Source of the DNA: Flavobacterium sp. H122
GTDB lineage: Bacteria > Bacteroidota > Bacteroidia > Flavobacteriales > Flavobacteriaceae
NCBI RefSeq assembly: GCF_004959765.1
Contig: NZ_SJZD01000001.1
Location: forward strand, 124,001-188,000
Length of the DNA: 64,000 bases
Direction of reading: 5' to 3'
Made by a program: the position numbers and the translations under genes. Positions within the stretch are counted from its first letter, which is position 1, and each line of letters opens with the position of its first letter. Below are positions 51,483 to 60,033 of the stretch, one piece after another. The notes under the pieces were generated by a model, which saw nothing but the letters and a program-made list of their open reading frames with translations, was not told where the DNA came from and made no database searches.

Positions 51483-53450
51483 ATGAAAAAAATTTATTTA
51501 ACATTTCTATGTGTATTCACACATGGCTTGTTGTTAGCACAAACAACATTAATCAATGCTGGATCCAGTTGGAAATACTTAGACAACGGATCAAATCAAG
51601 GAACTGCATGGAGAGCTACAACTATCAATGAAACAAATTGGAAACAAGGAAATGCACAATTAGGTTATGGTGATGGTGACGAAGCCACTGTGGTAAGCTA
51701 TGGCTCAAGCTCTTCAAAGAAATATATCACAACCTATTTTAGAAAAACATTTTCAATAGTAGATGCTTCACTATTTTTAAATTACACTCTAAAAGTAAAA
51801 AGAGATGATGGTGTGGCTGTTTATGTAAACGGAACAGAAGTTTATCGCAACAATTTAGCAGCAAATGCCACTTACACCACTTTAGCATCTCTAGCCAGTG
51901 ATGATGGAGGAACTTTTCAAACAACAACTTTATCTGCCAATACTTTTATAACTGGAAATAATACTATAGCAGTTGAAATTCATCAAAATGCTGCTAATAG
52001 TTCAGATATCAGTTTTGATTTAGAATTGATAGGGAATACTACATCAGCTCCATCAGTAACACAAAAACACATTCGCTGGGGGACTACAAAAAATCCTCTG
52101 GAAGGATTGACAATTTCCTGGACTAATTCAACAACTGCAACAACAGACCAAATAAAATGGGGATATACAACAGCCTATGAGCAAGGAACAAGTAACGTCG
52201 CTTCACGCTCCGGGTACTCTTCATCAACCAACAAATTTTTCAGTTTTACATTTCCTGGTACACTAAATGCTAATTCAATCGTATATTATTCATTATATGA
52301 TTCTGTTTCAGGAGTATGGAGTGCACAAAAAACTTACACAACAAGTCCTGCATTAAGTAATGATACTTTTACATTTGCTGCCGTTGGTGACAGTAGAACA
52401 AACGTAGGTGTATGGAATACTATTTCAACATTAACAAATACCCGAAATCCAGCCTTTGTTGTTTTCAACGGAGATATTGTTGATACAGGAAGTTCAGCGT
52501 CACAATGGAACGCATGGTTTGATAACGGATCAAATTTAATTGGTAACAAACTTATTCTACACGCACAAGGTAATCATGATGTTGCATCTGCATCGTACTA
52601 TCAGAATATTTTTGATTTACCAAAAAACAACACTCCACAAACTGAATTATATTATTCAGTAGATTATGGTGAAGCGATTTTTATCTGTTTAAATTCTGAA
52701 TCACCCTCTGATACTGCGCAATACAATTGGCTAGTTTCAACATTAGCTGCAAATAACAGCAAAAAATGGAAAATCATTTCTTTCCACAGACCATTTTACA
52801 CAGTAGGTCCTCATGCAGGAGAAATGGATGCTTATTGGAACACTTGGTTTAAAGCTTTTGATGATTATGGGGTAGATTTGATACTAACAGGTCATGATCA
52901 TTTATATGAGCGTTTCAAGCCTATAAACAGAAATGTTAGCACAACAGCACCTGTTGCTAATTATGGAAGTTTACCAACTGAAGGCAGATGTCAGGTTGTT
53001 TGTGGTGGTGCCGGAGCACCTTTATATTCGGCAGGAAGCTCATCTTTATTACAAGCTTTCAAATCTGATTATCATTATGTAATGTTTGATGTTACAGCTA
53101 CTTCAATGTGTGGAACTGTTTACGATGATAGTAATGTTGCTATTGACAACTTTTGTATCAATAAACCAAATCAACTTTCACAAAGACAAAAGCAAACATT
53201 CTATCCGATAAAAGTATACCCTAACCCAGTTAAAGAAACTTTTAAAGTAGAATATAGCTCTCCAAATACAGGTGAGGGTACAATTGCTATTTATGATATT
53301 AAGGGCAGACTAATAATGACAGAAAAAGTTAATAAATTAAACACAGATTTTACTTATGAATATAATGCTTCATCTTTAAAATCAGGGGTTTATGCTTTTG
53401 AAATTCAAATTGGTAATCAAAAAGACAGCTCAATATTAGTTCGTGAATAG
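51483..53450 (+). CDS. Purple-acid-phosphatase-like metallophosphoesterase secreted by T9SS
   Basis: A 655-residue secreted phosphoesterase. Signal peptide (MKKIYLTFLCVFTHGLLLA), a beta-sandwich of about 160 residues with KVKRDDGVAVYVNGTEVYRN, a fibronectin-like domain (about 190-290, HIRWGTTKNPLEGLTISW), then the metallophosphoesterase domain with metal-site segments AAVGDSRTN, FNGDIVDTG, AQGNHDV, FHRPFYT and LTGHDHLYERF. The last 75 residues are a type A T9SS sorting domain starting at the YPNPV motif and ending VYAFEIQIGNQK. It should be released or attached at the cell surface through T9SS. A role in phosphate scavenging is likely. Confidence 0.92.
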   Translation: MKKIYLTFLCVFTHGLLLAQTTLINAGSSWKYLDNGSNQGTAWRATTINETNWKQGNAQLGYGDGDEATVVSYGSSSSKKYITTYFRKTFSIVDASLFLNYTLKVKRDDGVAVYVNGTEVYRNNLAANATYTTLASLASDDGGTFQTTTLSANTFITGNNTIAVEIHQNAANSSDISFDLELIGNTTSAPSVTQKHIRWGTTKNPLEGLTISWTNSTTATTDQIKWGYTTAYEQGTSNVASRSGYSSSTNKFFSFTFPGTLNANSIVYYSLYDSVSGVWSAQKTYTTSPALSNDTFTFAAVGDSRTNVGVWNTISTLTNTRNPAFVVFNGDIVDTGSSASQWNAWFDNGSNLIGNKLILHAQGNHDVASASYYQNIFDLPKNNTPQTELYYSVDYGEAIFICLNSESPSDTAQYNWLVSTLAANNSKKWKIISFHRPFYTVGPHAGEMDAYWNTWFKAFDDYGVDLILTGHDHLYERFKPINRNVSTTAPVANYGSLPTEGRCQVVCGGAGAPLYSAGSSSLLQAFKSDYHYVMFDVTATSMCGTVYDDSNVAIDNFCINKPNQLSQRQKQTFYPIKVYPNPVKETFKVEYSSPNTGEGTIAIYDIKGRLIMTEKVNKLNTDFTYEYNASSLKSGVYAFEIQIGNQKDSSILVRE

Positions 53451-53454
53451 AAAA

Positions 53455-53853
53455 ATGAATAGCATTATTGAAAAATTTGCAAGAGTTGGTGTTTTCGGCA
53501 CATTTCTGGGTCATGGAATAGTAGCACTAAATATCAATCCTAAATGGATTCCATTAATAACAACATTCGGTTTTACTAAATCACAAGCTGTTAAACTAAT
53601 GCCTTATATAGGAATACTTGATATAATTGTAGCCATTTGTGTTTTAATTTTTCCTATCCGAATTATAGTACTTTGGGCAATTATTTGGGCATTTTTCACA
53701 GCTTTGAGTCGACCAATCTCTGGACAAGAATTTGTTGAATTTATTGAAAGATCAGCCAATTGGTGTTTACCCCTAATTTTACTTATTGTACTCGGGATAC
53801 CTAAAACACCCAAGAATTGGCTTACAATAAGAGCCATAAAAAAGGAGGACTAA
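53455..53853 (+). CDS. DoxX-like small membrane protein
   Basis: A 132-residue hydrophobic protein with about four helices (near 12-28, 45-67, 71-90, 105-121). The first helix carries the Arg...Gly-His-Gly pattern (FARVGVFGTFLGHGIVAL) related to DoxX proteins, whose roles are unknown apart from links to thiol or terminal-oxidase systems. It starts 4 nt after the phosphatase stop and was probably co-transcribed. ATG 53455 is chosen over a GTG at 53443 that lies inside the phosphatase gene. Its stop codon sits in the loop of the following terminator. Confidence 0.68.
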   Translation: MNSIIEKFARVGVFGTFLGHGIVALNINPKWIPLITTFGFTKSQAVKLMPYIGILDIIVAICVLIFPIRIIVLWAIIWAFFTALSRPISGQEFVEFIERSANWCLPLILLIVLGIPKTPKNWLTIRAIKKED

Positions 53854-53868
53854 TGTCCTCCTTAATAT
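53842..53868. terminator. Bidirectional terminator overlapping the DoxX-like stop codon
   Basis: AAGGAGGAC pairs with GTCCTCCTT around a TAAT loop that contains the stop codon. An A run precedes and T-rich sequence follows; mscL is convergent 20 nt beyond. Confidence 0.88.
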
Positions 53869-53887
53869 TTTGTTTATTTTAATAGAA

Positions 53888-54259
53888 TTACTTTTTCAAT
53901 AAATCTCTAATTTCTGTCAACAATTCTTCTTGTGTTGGCCCTGAAGGTGATGGCGCTGGCTCAGGTTTTTTCATCCTGTTAACAGCCTTAACTAATAAGA
54001 ATATTACAAAAGCAATTACAAGAAAACTTATTACAGCAGCTAAAAATTTACCATATAAGATTCCTCCATCAGTTTTCAAGCTAGCTAAATCTTCAACTTG
54101 AGCCGCTTTTAATGCTGGGTTCAAAATTGCAGGTGTAATTACATCTCCAACTAATGATGTCACTATTGCGCTAAATGCTCCTCCTATGATAACCCCTACT
54201 GCAAGGTCCATCACATTTCCTTTTGAAATAAAATCTTTAAACTCAGAAATAAATCCCAT
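53888..54259 (-). CDS. mscL: Large-conductance mechanosensitive channel MscL
   Basis: MscL opens under high membrane tension to release solutes during hypo-osmotic shock. The 123-residue protein has the amphipathic N-terminal helix (MGFISEFKDFISKGNVMDLAVGVIIGGAF), the tightly packed TM1 with Gly/Ala/Val pore residues, a periplasmic loop (about 45-68), TM2 (FLAAVISFLVIAFVIFLLVKAV) and a charged C-terminal helix (EELLTEIRDLLKK) forming the cytoplasmic bundle. It is complete and monocistronic. Confidence 0.96.
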   Translation of the reverse strand: MGFISEFKDFISKGNVMDLAVGVIIGGAFSAIVTSLVGDVITPAILNPALKAAQVEDLASLKTDGGILYGKFLAAVISFLVIAFVIFLLVKAVNRMKKPEPAPSPSGPTQEELLTEIRDLLKK

Positions 54260-54342
54260 AATTTTGAATGTTTTATTTGGTTAATTAATGTTTTATCAAT
54301 TGCCAATTTAATATTTTTTTTCTTAAAAAAAATATTAAAGAA

Positions 54343-56787
54343 TTACTCTCGATAAAATTCTCTTTTTACTCTTCTTGAAATACTAGTCAATATTTCATAG
54401 GGAATAGTATCTATAGCTTTAGCAATATCGATTACTGTAGGTTCTTTACCAAATATTATAACTTCATTTCCCTCTGCACAATTAATATCGGTAACATCAA
54501 TCATAAGCATATCCATGCAAATACTGCCTAATATTGGTGCTTTTTGCCCGTTAACCAATAAATAACCTACACCTCTTCCCCATTTTCTGGAAATTCCATC
54601 AGCATAACCCACAGGAACCACAGCCATTTTTGTTGATTTTTCAGCTTTAAATCTTCTGTTGTAACCAACAGTGTCTCCAATTTTTAATGTTCTGATTTGT
54701 GAAATAACCGATTTTAGTGTACCGACAGTTTCTAAAAATTTTTGTTCATTTTCATGGTTTGAAACACCATATAAACCTATGCCTAAACGAACCATATCAA
54801 ATTCAGCTTCAGGATAATTGCTAATCCCGGAAGAATTACACAAATGGCGAATAAGTTTGTAATTCAATTCGTTACATATCTGAGTTGAAATTCTATCAAA
54901 AACAGCAATTTGACTCTTTGAAAATTTGCTGTCTTCTTCATTATCACTTTCTGCAAAATGTGATAAAATGGTTTTAACCTTTACCAATTTGGTCTTTTTC
55001 AAAACAGAAATTAACTCCGGAATATTTTCTTCATCAAACCCTAAACGATTCATACCTGTATTAATCTTAATATGAATAGGGTAATTTTCTAGTCCTTTTT
55101 CTTCAACTATTTTTAAAAACGCCTTTAAGCCCCTAAAACTATAAATTTCAGGTTCCAACCCATATTGAATAATCGAACGGAACGTTGTCATTTCAGGATT
55201 CATGATCATGATAGGCACTTCAATCCCTGCTTTTTTAAGCTCAATTCCTTCGTCGGCAAAAGCAACTCCTAAATAATCTACTTTATGATGTGCTAAAAGC
55301 TTTGCAATTTCAAAGCTTCCACTTCCATAACCAAAAGCTTTCACCATAGCCATCATTTTTGTAGAAGGCTTAAGTTTTGATTTATAATAATTGTAGTTAT
55401 AGCTTAAAGCATTCAAATTGATCTCTAAAACAGTCTCATGAGTTTTTTCTTCCAACAATGAAACAATTCTTTCAAACTCAAATGTTCTGGCTCCTTTAAT
55501 TAAAATTGTTTCGTCTGAAAAATCAATACTGTCAAATGCATTTATAAAATCATTGGTTGATTTGTAAGCTGTAGTATTGATAAACTTATTTTTGAAATTG
55601 GAAATGGTTACTCCAACACAAAAAACTCGTGTTATTTTATGAGAAATAATTAATTGGGAAATTCTGGAATATAATTCTTCATCGGATAAACCTGATTGAA
55701 AGATATCAGATATTATCAGCGTTCTTTTTTTATGTTGTCTTTGATGTTGCAAAAAATCCAATGCTATCTTAAGCGATTGAAAATCTGAACTATAACTATC
55801 ATCAATTAAAGTACAATTATACATTCCATTTTTAACTTTCAATCGCATTTCTACAGGATATAATTCGGCTACTCGTTCCTGAATCGTATCTTGATCATAC
55901 TTCAAATACAACATCGTTAAAATACAATGCATTACATTTTCCAACGAAGCTTCATCAGTAAACGGTATTCGGACTTTAAAACTTAATTGATTAAAAGTAA
56001 TGTTTAAATCAGAGTGATTTCCAACAACCTTTTTTTGAAAAAAGACATCAGCAGTTCTGTCCAGTGTGCTCCAGGTGAATGTCTTAATTGCTTTATTTAA
56101 GAAAGCTTCAATTGTTTTATTTTTGTTTAAAATCAAAACTTCAGCATCAGCAAAAAGCTTTAATTTCTCTTTTATTTTTTGAGAAATATCTGAAAAACCT
56201 TCATCATGTGCAGAGCCTATATTCGTTAAAATACCAATAGTTGGCTTTATAATTCGCTGTAGATTCTGCATTTCGTTTACAGTCGATATCCCGGCTTCAA
56301 AAATACCAAGATTGTGTTTTTCATTAATTCCAATAATAGAAAGAGGGACACCAACCTGTGAATTGTAACTTTTAGGACTTCGAATAATATTGTAATCAGG
56401 GCTCAACAAAAAATTAAGCCATTCTTTTACGATAGTTTTACCGTTACTCCCGGTAATTCCAATCACAGGAAAATGAAACAAGGCTCTGTAGTATGTGGCA
56501 AAATCCTGTAAAGCTTTCAGAGTATCATTAACAACTAAAAAATTGGCTTTGCCTTTTAAATTTTCTGGAATTTGATTTACAACAAAACTTTGTACACCTT
56601 CTTCAAACAACTGATTGATATATTGATGAGCGTCATGATGAAGTCCTTTTATCGCAAAAAATAATGTGCTTGAATTGTTTTGATGCGACCGACTGTCAAT
56701 TGAAACCGAATCAATTAAAATTGAAACATCGATTCCTGAAAAATCACAGCCTAAAGCATTAACTATTTGTTGTAAAGGAAGCGCCAT
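54343..56787 (-). CDS. murF/alr: MurF-Alr fusion: UDP-MurNAc-tripeptide:D-Ala-D-Ala ligase / alanine racemase
   Basis: An 814-residue bifunctional peptidoglycan enzyme. Residues 1-450 are MurF, which adds D-Ala-D-Ala to UDP-MurNAc-tripeptide: P-loop GITGSNGKTIVKEW (110-123), FEAGIS and NIGSAHDEGF. Residues about 455-814 are alanine racemase, which makes the D-Ala used by the ligase pathway: PLP lysine K483 in MVKAFGYGSG (where most racemases read VKADAYGHG), the catalytic Tyr in GYNRRF and the C-terminal CMDMLMIDVT. The fusion channels D-Ala supply next to the ligase and is typical of Bacteroidota. Its ATG overlaps the tdk stop (TAATG), so the two are translationally coupled. Confidence 0.95.
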   Translation of the reverse strand: MALPLQQIVNALGCDFSGIDVSILIDSVSIDSRSHQNNSSTLFFAIKGLHHDAHQYINQLFEEGVQSFVVNQIPENLKGKANFLVVNDTLKALQDFATYYRALFHFPVIGITGSNGKTIVKEWLNFLLSPDYNIIRSPKSYNSQVGVPLSIIGINEKHNLGIFEAGISTVNEMQNLQRIIKPTIGILTNIGSAHDEGFSDISQKIKEKLKLFADAEVLILNKNKTIEAFLNKAIKTFTWSTLDRTADVFFQKKVVGNHSDLNITFNQLSFKVRIPFTDEASLENVMHCILTMLYLKYDQDTIQERVAELYPVEMRLKVKNGMYNCTLIDDSYSSDFQSLKIALDFLQHQRQHKKRTLIISDIFQSGLSDEELYSRISQLIISHKITRVFCVGVTISNFKNKFINTTAYKSTNDFINAFDSIDFSDETILIKGARTFEFERIVSLLEEKTHETVLEINLNALSYNYNYYKSKLKPSTKMMAMVKAFGYGSGSFEIAKLLAHHKVDYLGVAFADEGIELKKAGIEVPIMIMNPEMTTFRSIIQYGLEPEIYSFRGLKAFLKIVEEKGLENYPIHIKINTGMNRLGFDEENIPELISVLKKTKLVKVKTILSHFAESDNEEDSKFSKSQIAVFDRISTQICNELNYKLIRHLCNSSGISNYPEAEFDMVRLGIGLYGVSNHENEQKFLETVGTLKSVISQIRTLKIGDTVGYNRRFKAEKSTKMAVVPVGYADGISRKWGRGVGYLLVNGQKAPILGSICMDMLMIDVTDINCAEGNEVIIFGKEPTVIDIAKAIDTIPYEILTSISRRVKREFYRE

Positions 56788-57410
56788 TATTCTTCGTCAT
56801 TATTTATAATTTCCTCGTCAATAACTTCCATGTTGTTGCGCATGGCATTAAAGTAAGCTGCTCTGCTTAATGGTTCGTATTCTTCTTTTTCTCCTAACAA
56901 AACCAAACTATCACTAGCAGCTTTCCGGTAACTGAAATGAGCCAGATTTCCTGTTCGGGTACACACTGCATGAACTTTCGTTACATATTCAGCCGTAGCC
57001 ATAAGAGCCGGCATTGGTCCAAAAGGATTTCCTTTAAAATCCATATCTAATCCTGCTACAATCACACGGATTCCTGCGTTTGCCAAATCATTACAAACAG
57101 CAATTATTTCATCATCAAAAAATTGGGCTTCATCAACACCTATCACATCACAGCCTTGCGCCAATATTCTGATATTTGCAGCTGCTGGAACTGGCGTAGA
57201 TCTGATTTCGTTTTTGTTATGAGAAACTACCATTTCATCATCATATCGTGTATCTACACTTGGCTTAAAAATTTCAACCTTTTGTTTTGCAAATTGTGCC
57301 CGGCGTAATCTTCTGATTAATTCTTCAGTTTTTCCAGAAAACATTGAACCACAGATAACTTCAATCCAACCAAACTGTTCTTTAGGATTTACGGTATTTT
57401 CTAAAAACAT
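56787..57410 (-). CDS. tdk: Thymidine kinase
   Basis: Type II thymidine kinase, which phosphorylates salvaged thymidine to dTMP. The 207-residue protein has the P-loop CGSMFSGKTEELIRRL (about 20-35), the VIGVDEAQFFDDEI Walker B/lasso region (about 94-107), GLDMDFKGNPFGPMP and the structural-zinc region with Cys in VHAVCTRTGNLAHFSYR. One of the four usual zinc cysteines is seen only in altered form, so zinc binding may be partial. A -7 box is 53 nt upstream. Linking nucleotide salvage to cell-wall synthesis here is just positional. Confidence 0.94.
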   Translation of the reverse strand: MFLENTVNPKEQFGWIEVICGSMFSGKTEELIRRLRRAQFAKQKVEIFKPSVDTRYDDEMVVSHNKNEIRSTPVPAAANIRILAQGCDVIGVDEAQFFDDEIIAVCNDLANAGIRVIVAGLDMDFKGNPFGPMPALMATAEYVTKVHAVCTRTGNLAHFSYRKAASDSLVLLGEKEEYEPLSRAAYFNAMRNNMEVIDEEIINNDEE

Positions 57411-57463
57411 TTTTTAATTTTATAATGATAAAAATGAATAGTTTTTATTACTTTGTAACACAA

Positions 57464-57471
57464 CAAAAATA
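57464..57471 (-). promoter_or_regulatory. -7 promoter element (TATTTTTG) before tdk
   Basis: An exact TAnnTTTG match on the minus strand 53 nt before the tdk start, within the divergent 145-bp gap to the gene at 57556. Confidence 0.4.
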
Positions 57472-57555
57472 TTAAAAAAGGCTGGCTTTTGACAGCTTGA
57501 TTGATAAAGTTATCAATAATTTTAAATTCCTTCAACATAAAAAAAACTAAACGCA

Positions 57556-58473
57556 ATGAGAAAGAAATTAGAAGCCGAATTAATTAGCATAGCACATAGG
57601 ATTTTGCAATTAAAACATAAAGATGATGTGCGTGAATTACACCATGAAGCTCAAAAATTGTATGAAAAATTATCGGTTTTATTATTTGTTGAAGAAAATT
57701 TGGGTGAAATAAAACCAACTATTGGTTTACAGGAAATGGAAGAAAAGCTGGAGCATGCTTTTGATTTTGACGATAAAGTTGTTGTAGCACAATTAAGAGA
57801 AGAAGAATTAGACGAGATTATTGAAACCAAATCTAAAGCCAAAGCCAAAAAGATTGACCCAAAAATTGAAGCTCCAGTTGAAGAAGAACCTGCTGTAGAA
57901 GAGAAGGAAAATACTATAGTTGAAGAAATAGCCGAAGAACCGGTAAAAGAAGAAATAAAAGAAGACGTTTTAGTAGACACAACTTCAGAAACAAAACAAA
58001 TTTCTATCGATGATTTACTGAATCAAGTAGCACCAGATCCAATTTTTGAACGTGTGATTGATAAAAATGAAGAGAAAATTCATGAGGATGTAAATAAAAT
58101 CATCGAGAAAAGAATTATAGAAAATATAAAAAAAGAAGATGCCGTTAATGAAGAAGCTTCATCTGATTTAATTCCTCAATTTAAAGAAATAACTTTTGAA
58201 AAAGTTGAAGATAAAACAGCTACTAATTTAAACGACAAAATATCCAAATCAGCCGGATTGACTTTAAATGATCGTGTAGCGTTTGAAAAGAATCTTTTTG
58301 ATGGCAGCACAGCCGATTTAAACCGTGTTATTTCTCAAATAGCTACTTTTGATACTTATGAAGATGCTAAAAATTTCATAGAGGAAATGGTAAAACCTGA
58401 TTATAATGATTGGGCTGGAAAAGATGAATTTGCATCACGTTTTATGGAGTTTGTTCAAAGTAAATTTGCTTAA
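57556..58473 (+). CDS. Acidic protein of unknown function, conserved in Bacteroidota
   Basis: A 305-residue soluble protein with three zones. Residues 1-60 are a basic helical hairpin (RKKLEAELISIAHRILQLKH). Residues about 95-215 are a low-complexity, strongly acidic stretch of Glu/Val/Lys/Pro repeats (VEEEPAVEEKEN, EEPVKEEIKED) likely to be disordered. Residues about 230-305 form a conserved helical end with LTLNDRVAFEKNLFDGSTADLNRV and TYEDAKNFIEEMVKPDYNDW. I recall such proteins as conserved hypotheticals next to rsmI. No enzyme motif. It ends right at the rsmI start codon. Confidence 0.78.
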   Translation: MRKKLEAELISIAHRILQLKHKDDVRELHHEAQKLYEKLSVLLFVEENLGEIKPTIGLQEMEEKLEHAFDFDDKVVVAQLREEELDEIIETKSKAKAKKIDPKIEAPVEEEPAVEEKENTIVEEIAEEPVKEEIKEDVLVDTTSETKQISIDDLLNQVAPDPIFERVIDKNEEKIHEDVNKIIEKRIIENIKKEDAVNEEASSDLIPQFKEITFEKVEDKTATNLNDKISKSAGLTLNDRVAFEKNLFDGSTADLNRVISQIATFDTYEDAKNFIEEMVKPDYNDWAGKDEFASRFMEFVQSKFA

Positions 58474-59148
58474 ATGGGAAAATTATACTTAGTCCCTACT
58501 CCTATTGGCAATCTGGAAGACATGACTTTCAGAGCCATTAAGGTTTTAAAAGAAGTCGATTTAATTCTTGCTGAAGACACACGCAATAGCGGTAAATTAC
58601 TCAAGCATTTTGAGATTGCCACGCACATGCAAAGCCATCACATGCATAACGAGCATAAAACTGTTGAAAATATTGTAAAAAGAATTCAGGCCGGCGAAAA
58701 CATTGCTTTGATTAGTGATGCAGGAACACCTGCAATTTCAGATCCTGGTTTTTTACTTACCCGTGCCTGTGTGGAAAATGGTATTGAAGTGGAATGTCTG
58801 CCAGGTGCTACAGCTTTTGTACCGGCATTGGTAAATAGTGGTTTGCCTAATGACAAGTTTATTTTTGAAGGTTTCCTGCCTGATAAAAAAGGGAGACAAA
58901 CACGTTACTTAGCATTAGCTGAAGAAACCCGAACCATGATTTTATATGTTTCACCGCATAAGCTGGTTAAAACATTAGCTGAATTTGTACAGTATTTTGG
59001 CGCTGACCGACAAGTATCTGTTTCAAGGGAATTATCAAAACTGCATGAAGAAACGGTTCGTGGTACTGCTGATGAAGTCCTTAAACATTTTGAAGCCAAA
59101 CCTCCTAAAGGAGAAATCGTGGTATGTGTGGCTGGAAAGTCTAAATAG
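58474..59148 (+). CDS. rsmI: 16S rRNA (cytidine-1402-2'-O)-methyltransferase RsmI
   Basis: RsmI adds the 2'-O-methyl group of m4Cm1402 near the ribosomal P site. The 224-residue tetrapyrrole-methylase-fold protein has LYLVPTPIGNLEDMTFRAIKVL (about 3-24), LILAEDTRNSGKLLKHF, ISDAGTPAISDPGFLL (SAM-binding, about 79-94), LPGATAFVPALVNSGLP and RELSKLHEETVRG. It is about 50 residues shorter than the E. coli enzyme, as is usual in this phylum. It starts immediately after the acidic-protein stop. A repeat of the CAGT family begins at its stop codon. Confidence 0.95.
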   Translation: MGKLYLVPTPIGNLEDMTFRAIKVLKEVDLILAEDTRNSGKLLKHFEIATHMQSHHMHNEHKTVENIVKRIQAGENIALISDAGTPAISDPGFLLTRACVENGIEVECLPGATAFVPALVNSGLPNDKFIFEGFLPDKKGRQTRYLALAEETRTMILYVSPHKLVKTLAEFVQYFGADRQVSVSRELSKLHEETVRGTADEVLKHFEAKPPKGEIVVCVAGKSK

Positions 59149-59177
59149 TTTTCAGCTTACAGTCTCAGTATGCAGTT
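59146..59177 (+). repeat. CAGT-rich short repeat after rsmI (copy B)
   Basis: TAGTTTTCAG, then TACAGT and TATGCAGTT, in the same order as copy A after porX (19388-19419); here the first TAG is the rsmI stop codon itself. Confidence 0.5.
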
Positions 59178-59221
59178 ACTAGTCTGAGTAAACAAAATCC
59201 ATTAATAAAAAATAAAAATAA

Positions 59222-59680
59222 ATGAAAGATTCTATAGACATACTTAATAAACATAAAAAATTCGTTGAACAAATTTGCGAATCAGAACTGGTTTATACAC
59301 TTGAAAACAATGAAGGATTTGCTGTCTCTTATTCAAATAATTATGAAGATGAAGAAGGTGAACCTATTGAATTAAACTGCTTTTGGAGTAATGAAGCTTT
59401 AGCTAAATCGTGCATAAAAGAAGAATGGTCAGAATTCGAAATTTATCAAATTCCGTTAAATAAGTTCATTGAATACTGGTGTATTGGTATTGACCATGAT
59501 GGTTTTATGATTGGAACCGATTTCGATACCAATTTATATGGTTATGAATCTGATCCATTGGAACTTATTCTTGAAATTGTTGAAAAATTAAAAGCGCTTG
59601 ATAAAGAAATAGAATTTGAAAATTTCGAAAATATAACTGATTTGGAAAACCAAATTAAAACTGCCTTATATGGAGAATAA
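59222..59680 (+). CDS. DUF2750 protein
   Basis: A 152-residue acidic cytoplasmic protein matching DUF2750. Characteristic segments are KHKKFVEQICESELVYTLENNEGFAVSYSN at the start (read in sections), NCFWSNEALAKSCIKEEWSEF in the middle and FIEYWCIGIDHDGFMIGTDFD. Such proteins are predicted immunity or stress accessory proteins in other phyla, but I see no partner toxin here. It overlaps the next gene by 11 nt. Function unknown. Confidence 0.82.
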   Translation: MKDSIDILNKHKKFVEQICESELVYTLENNEGFAVSYSNNYEDEEGEPIELNCFWSNEALAKSCIKEEWSEFEIYQIPLNKFIEYWCIGIDHDGFMIGTDFDTNLYGYESDPLELILEIVEKLKALDKEIEFENFENITDLENQIKTALYGE

Positions 59681-60011
59681 AATTCAAAAGCTTTTCAATA
59701 CAAATCCAGTTTTTTTTCAGGAAGTAATTGCTTTCATTGATGAAAATTATGACTTCACTCCTACTGCCTTTAAAAACGGAAATCAGTATAATGAAGCTGG
59801 ACAAAATAATGGTTCCTGCAAAGTATTCGCTTTTGCACAACTTCAAGACTTATCCAAAGAAGAAACCTTATCACTTTTTTGTGAATATTACCAAGATGTG
59901 TTAAAAACACCTGAAGCTGTTGACCATCAAAACATCCGTAATTTTATGCAATTTAGTTGGGAAGGAATTTCTTTTGAAGGAGAACCTTTACTTCTTAAAT
60001 CTGAAGTCTAA
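59670..60011 (+). CDS. HopJ-family protein
   Basis: A 113-residue protein matching the HopJ family: FFQEVIAFIDENYDFTPTAFKNG, NGSCKVFAFAQLQDLSKEETLSLF and CEYYQDVLKTPEAVDHQNIRNFM are the conserved segments. The family was named after a Pseudomonas type III effector candidate, but it is widespread in bacteria without that system, and no secretion signal or effector context is present here. It is probably a small housekeeping or metabolic protein. It overlaps the DUF2750 gene by 11 nt and lies 22 bp before recJ. Confidence 0.85.
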   Translation: MENKIQKLFNTNPVFFQEVIAFIDENYDFTPTAFKNGNQYNEAGQNNGSCKVFAFAQLQDLSKEETLSLFCEYYQDVLKTPEAVDHQNIRNFMQFSWEGISFEGEPLLLKSEV

Positions 60012-60033
60012 TATCAAAAATCTAAAATAAACT

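Noticed and set aside
57651..57980. Ser-rich minus-strand reading frame of 109 residues
   Set aside because: It is the reverse of the Glu-rich repeats of the acidic protein gene; GAA/GAG repeats read as TTC/CTC and similar, which makes long artificial frames.
59670..60011. HopJ-like protein as a type III secreted effector
   Set aside because: The family name is historical; there is no type III secretion system, no secretion signal and the gene sits in a repair and housekeeping context.
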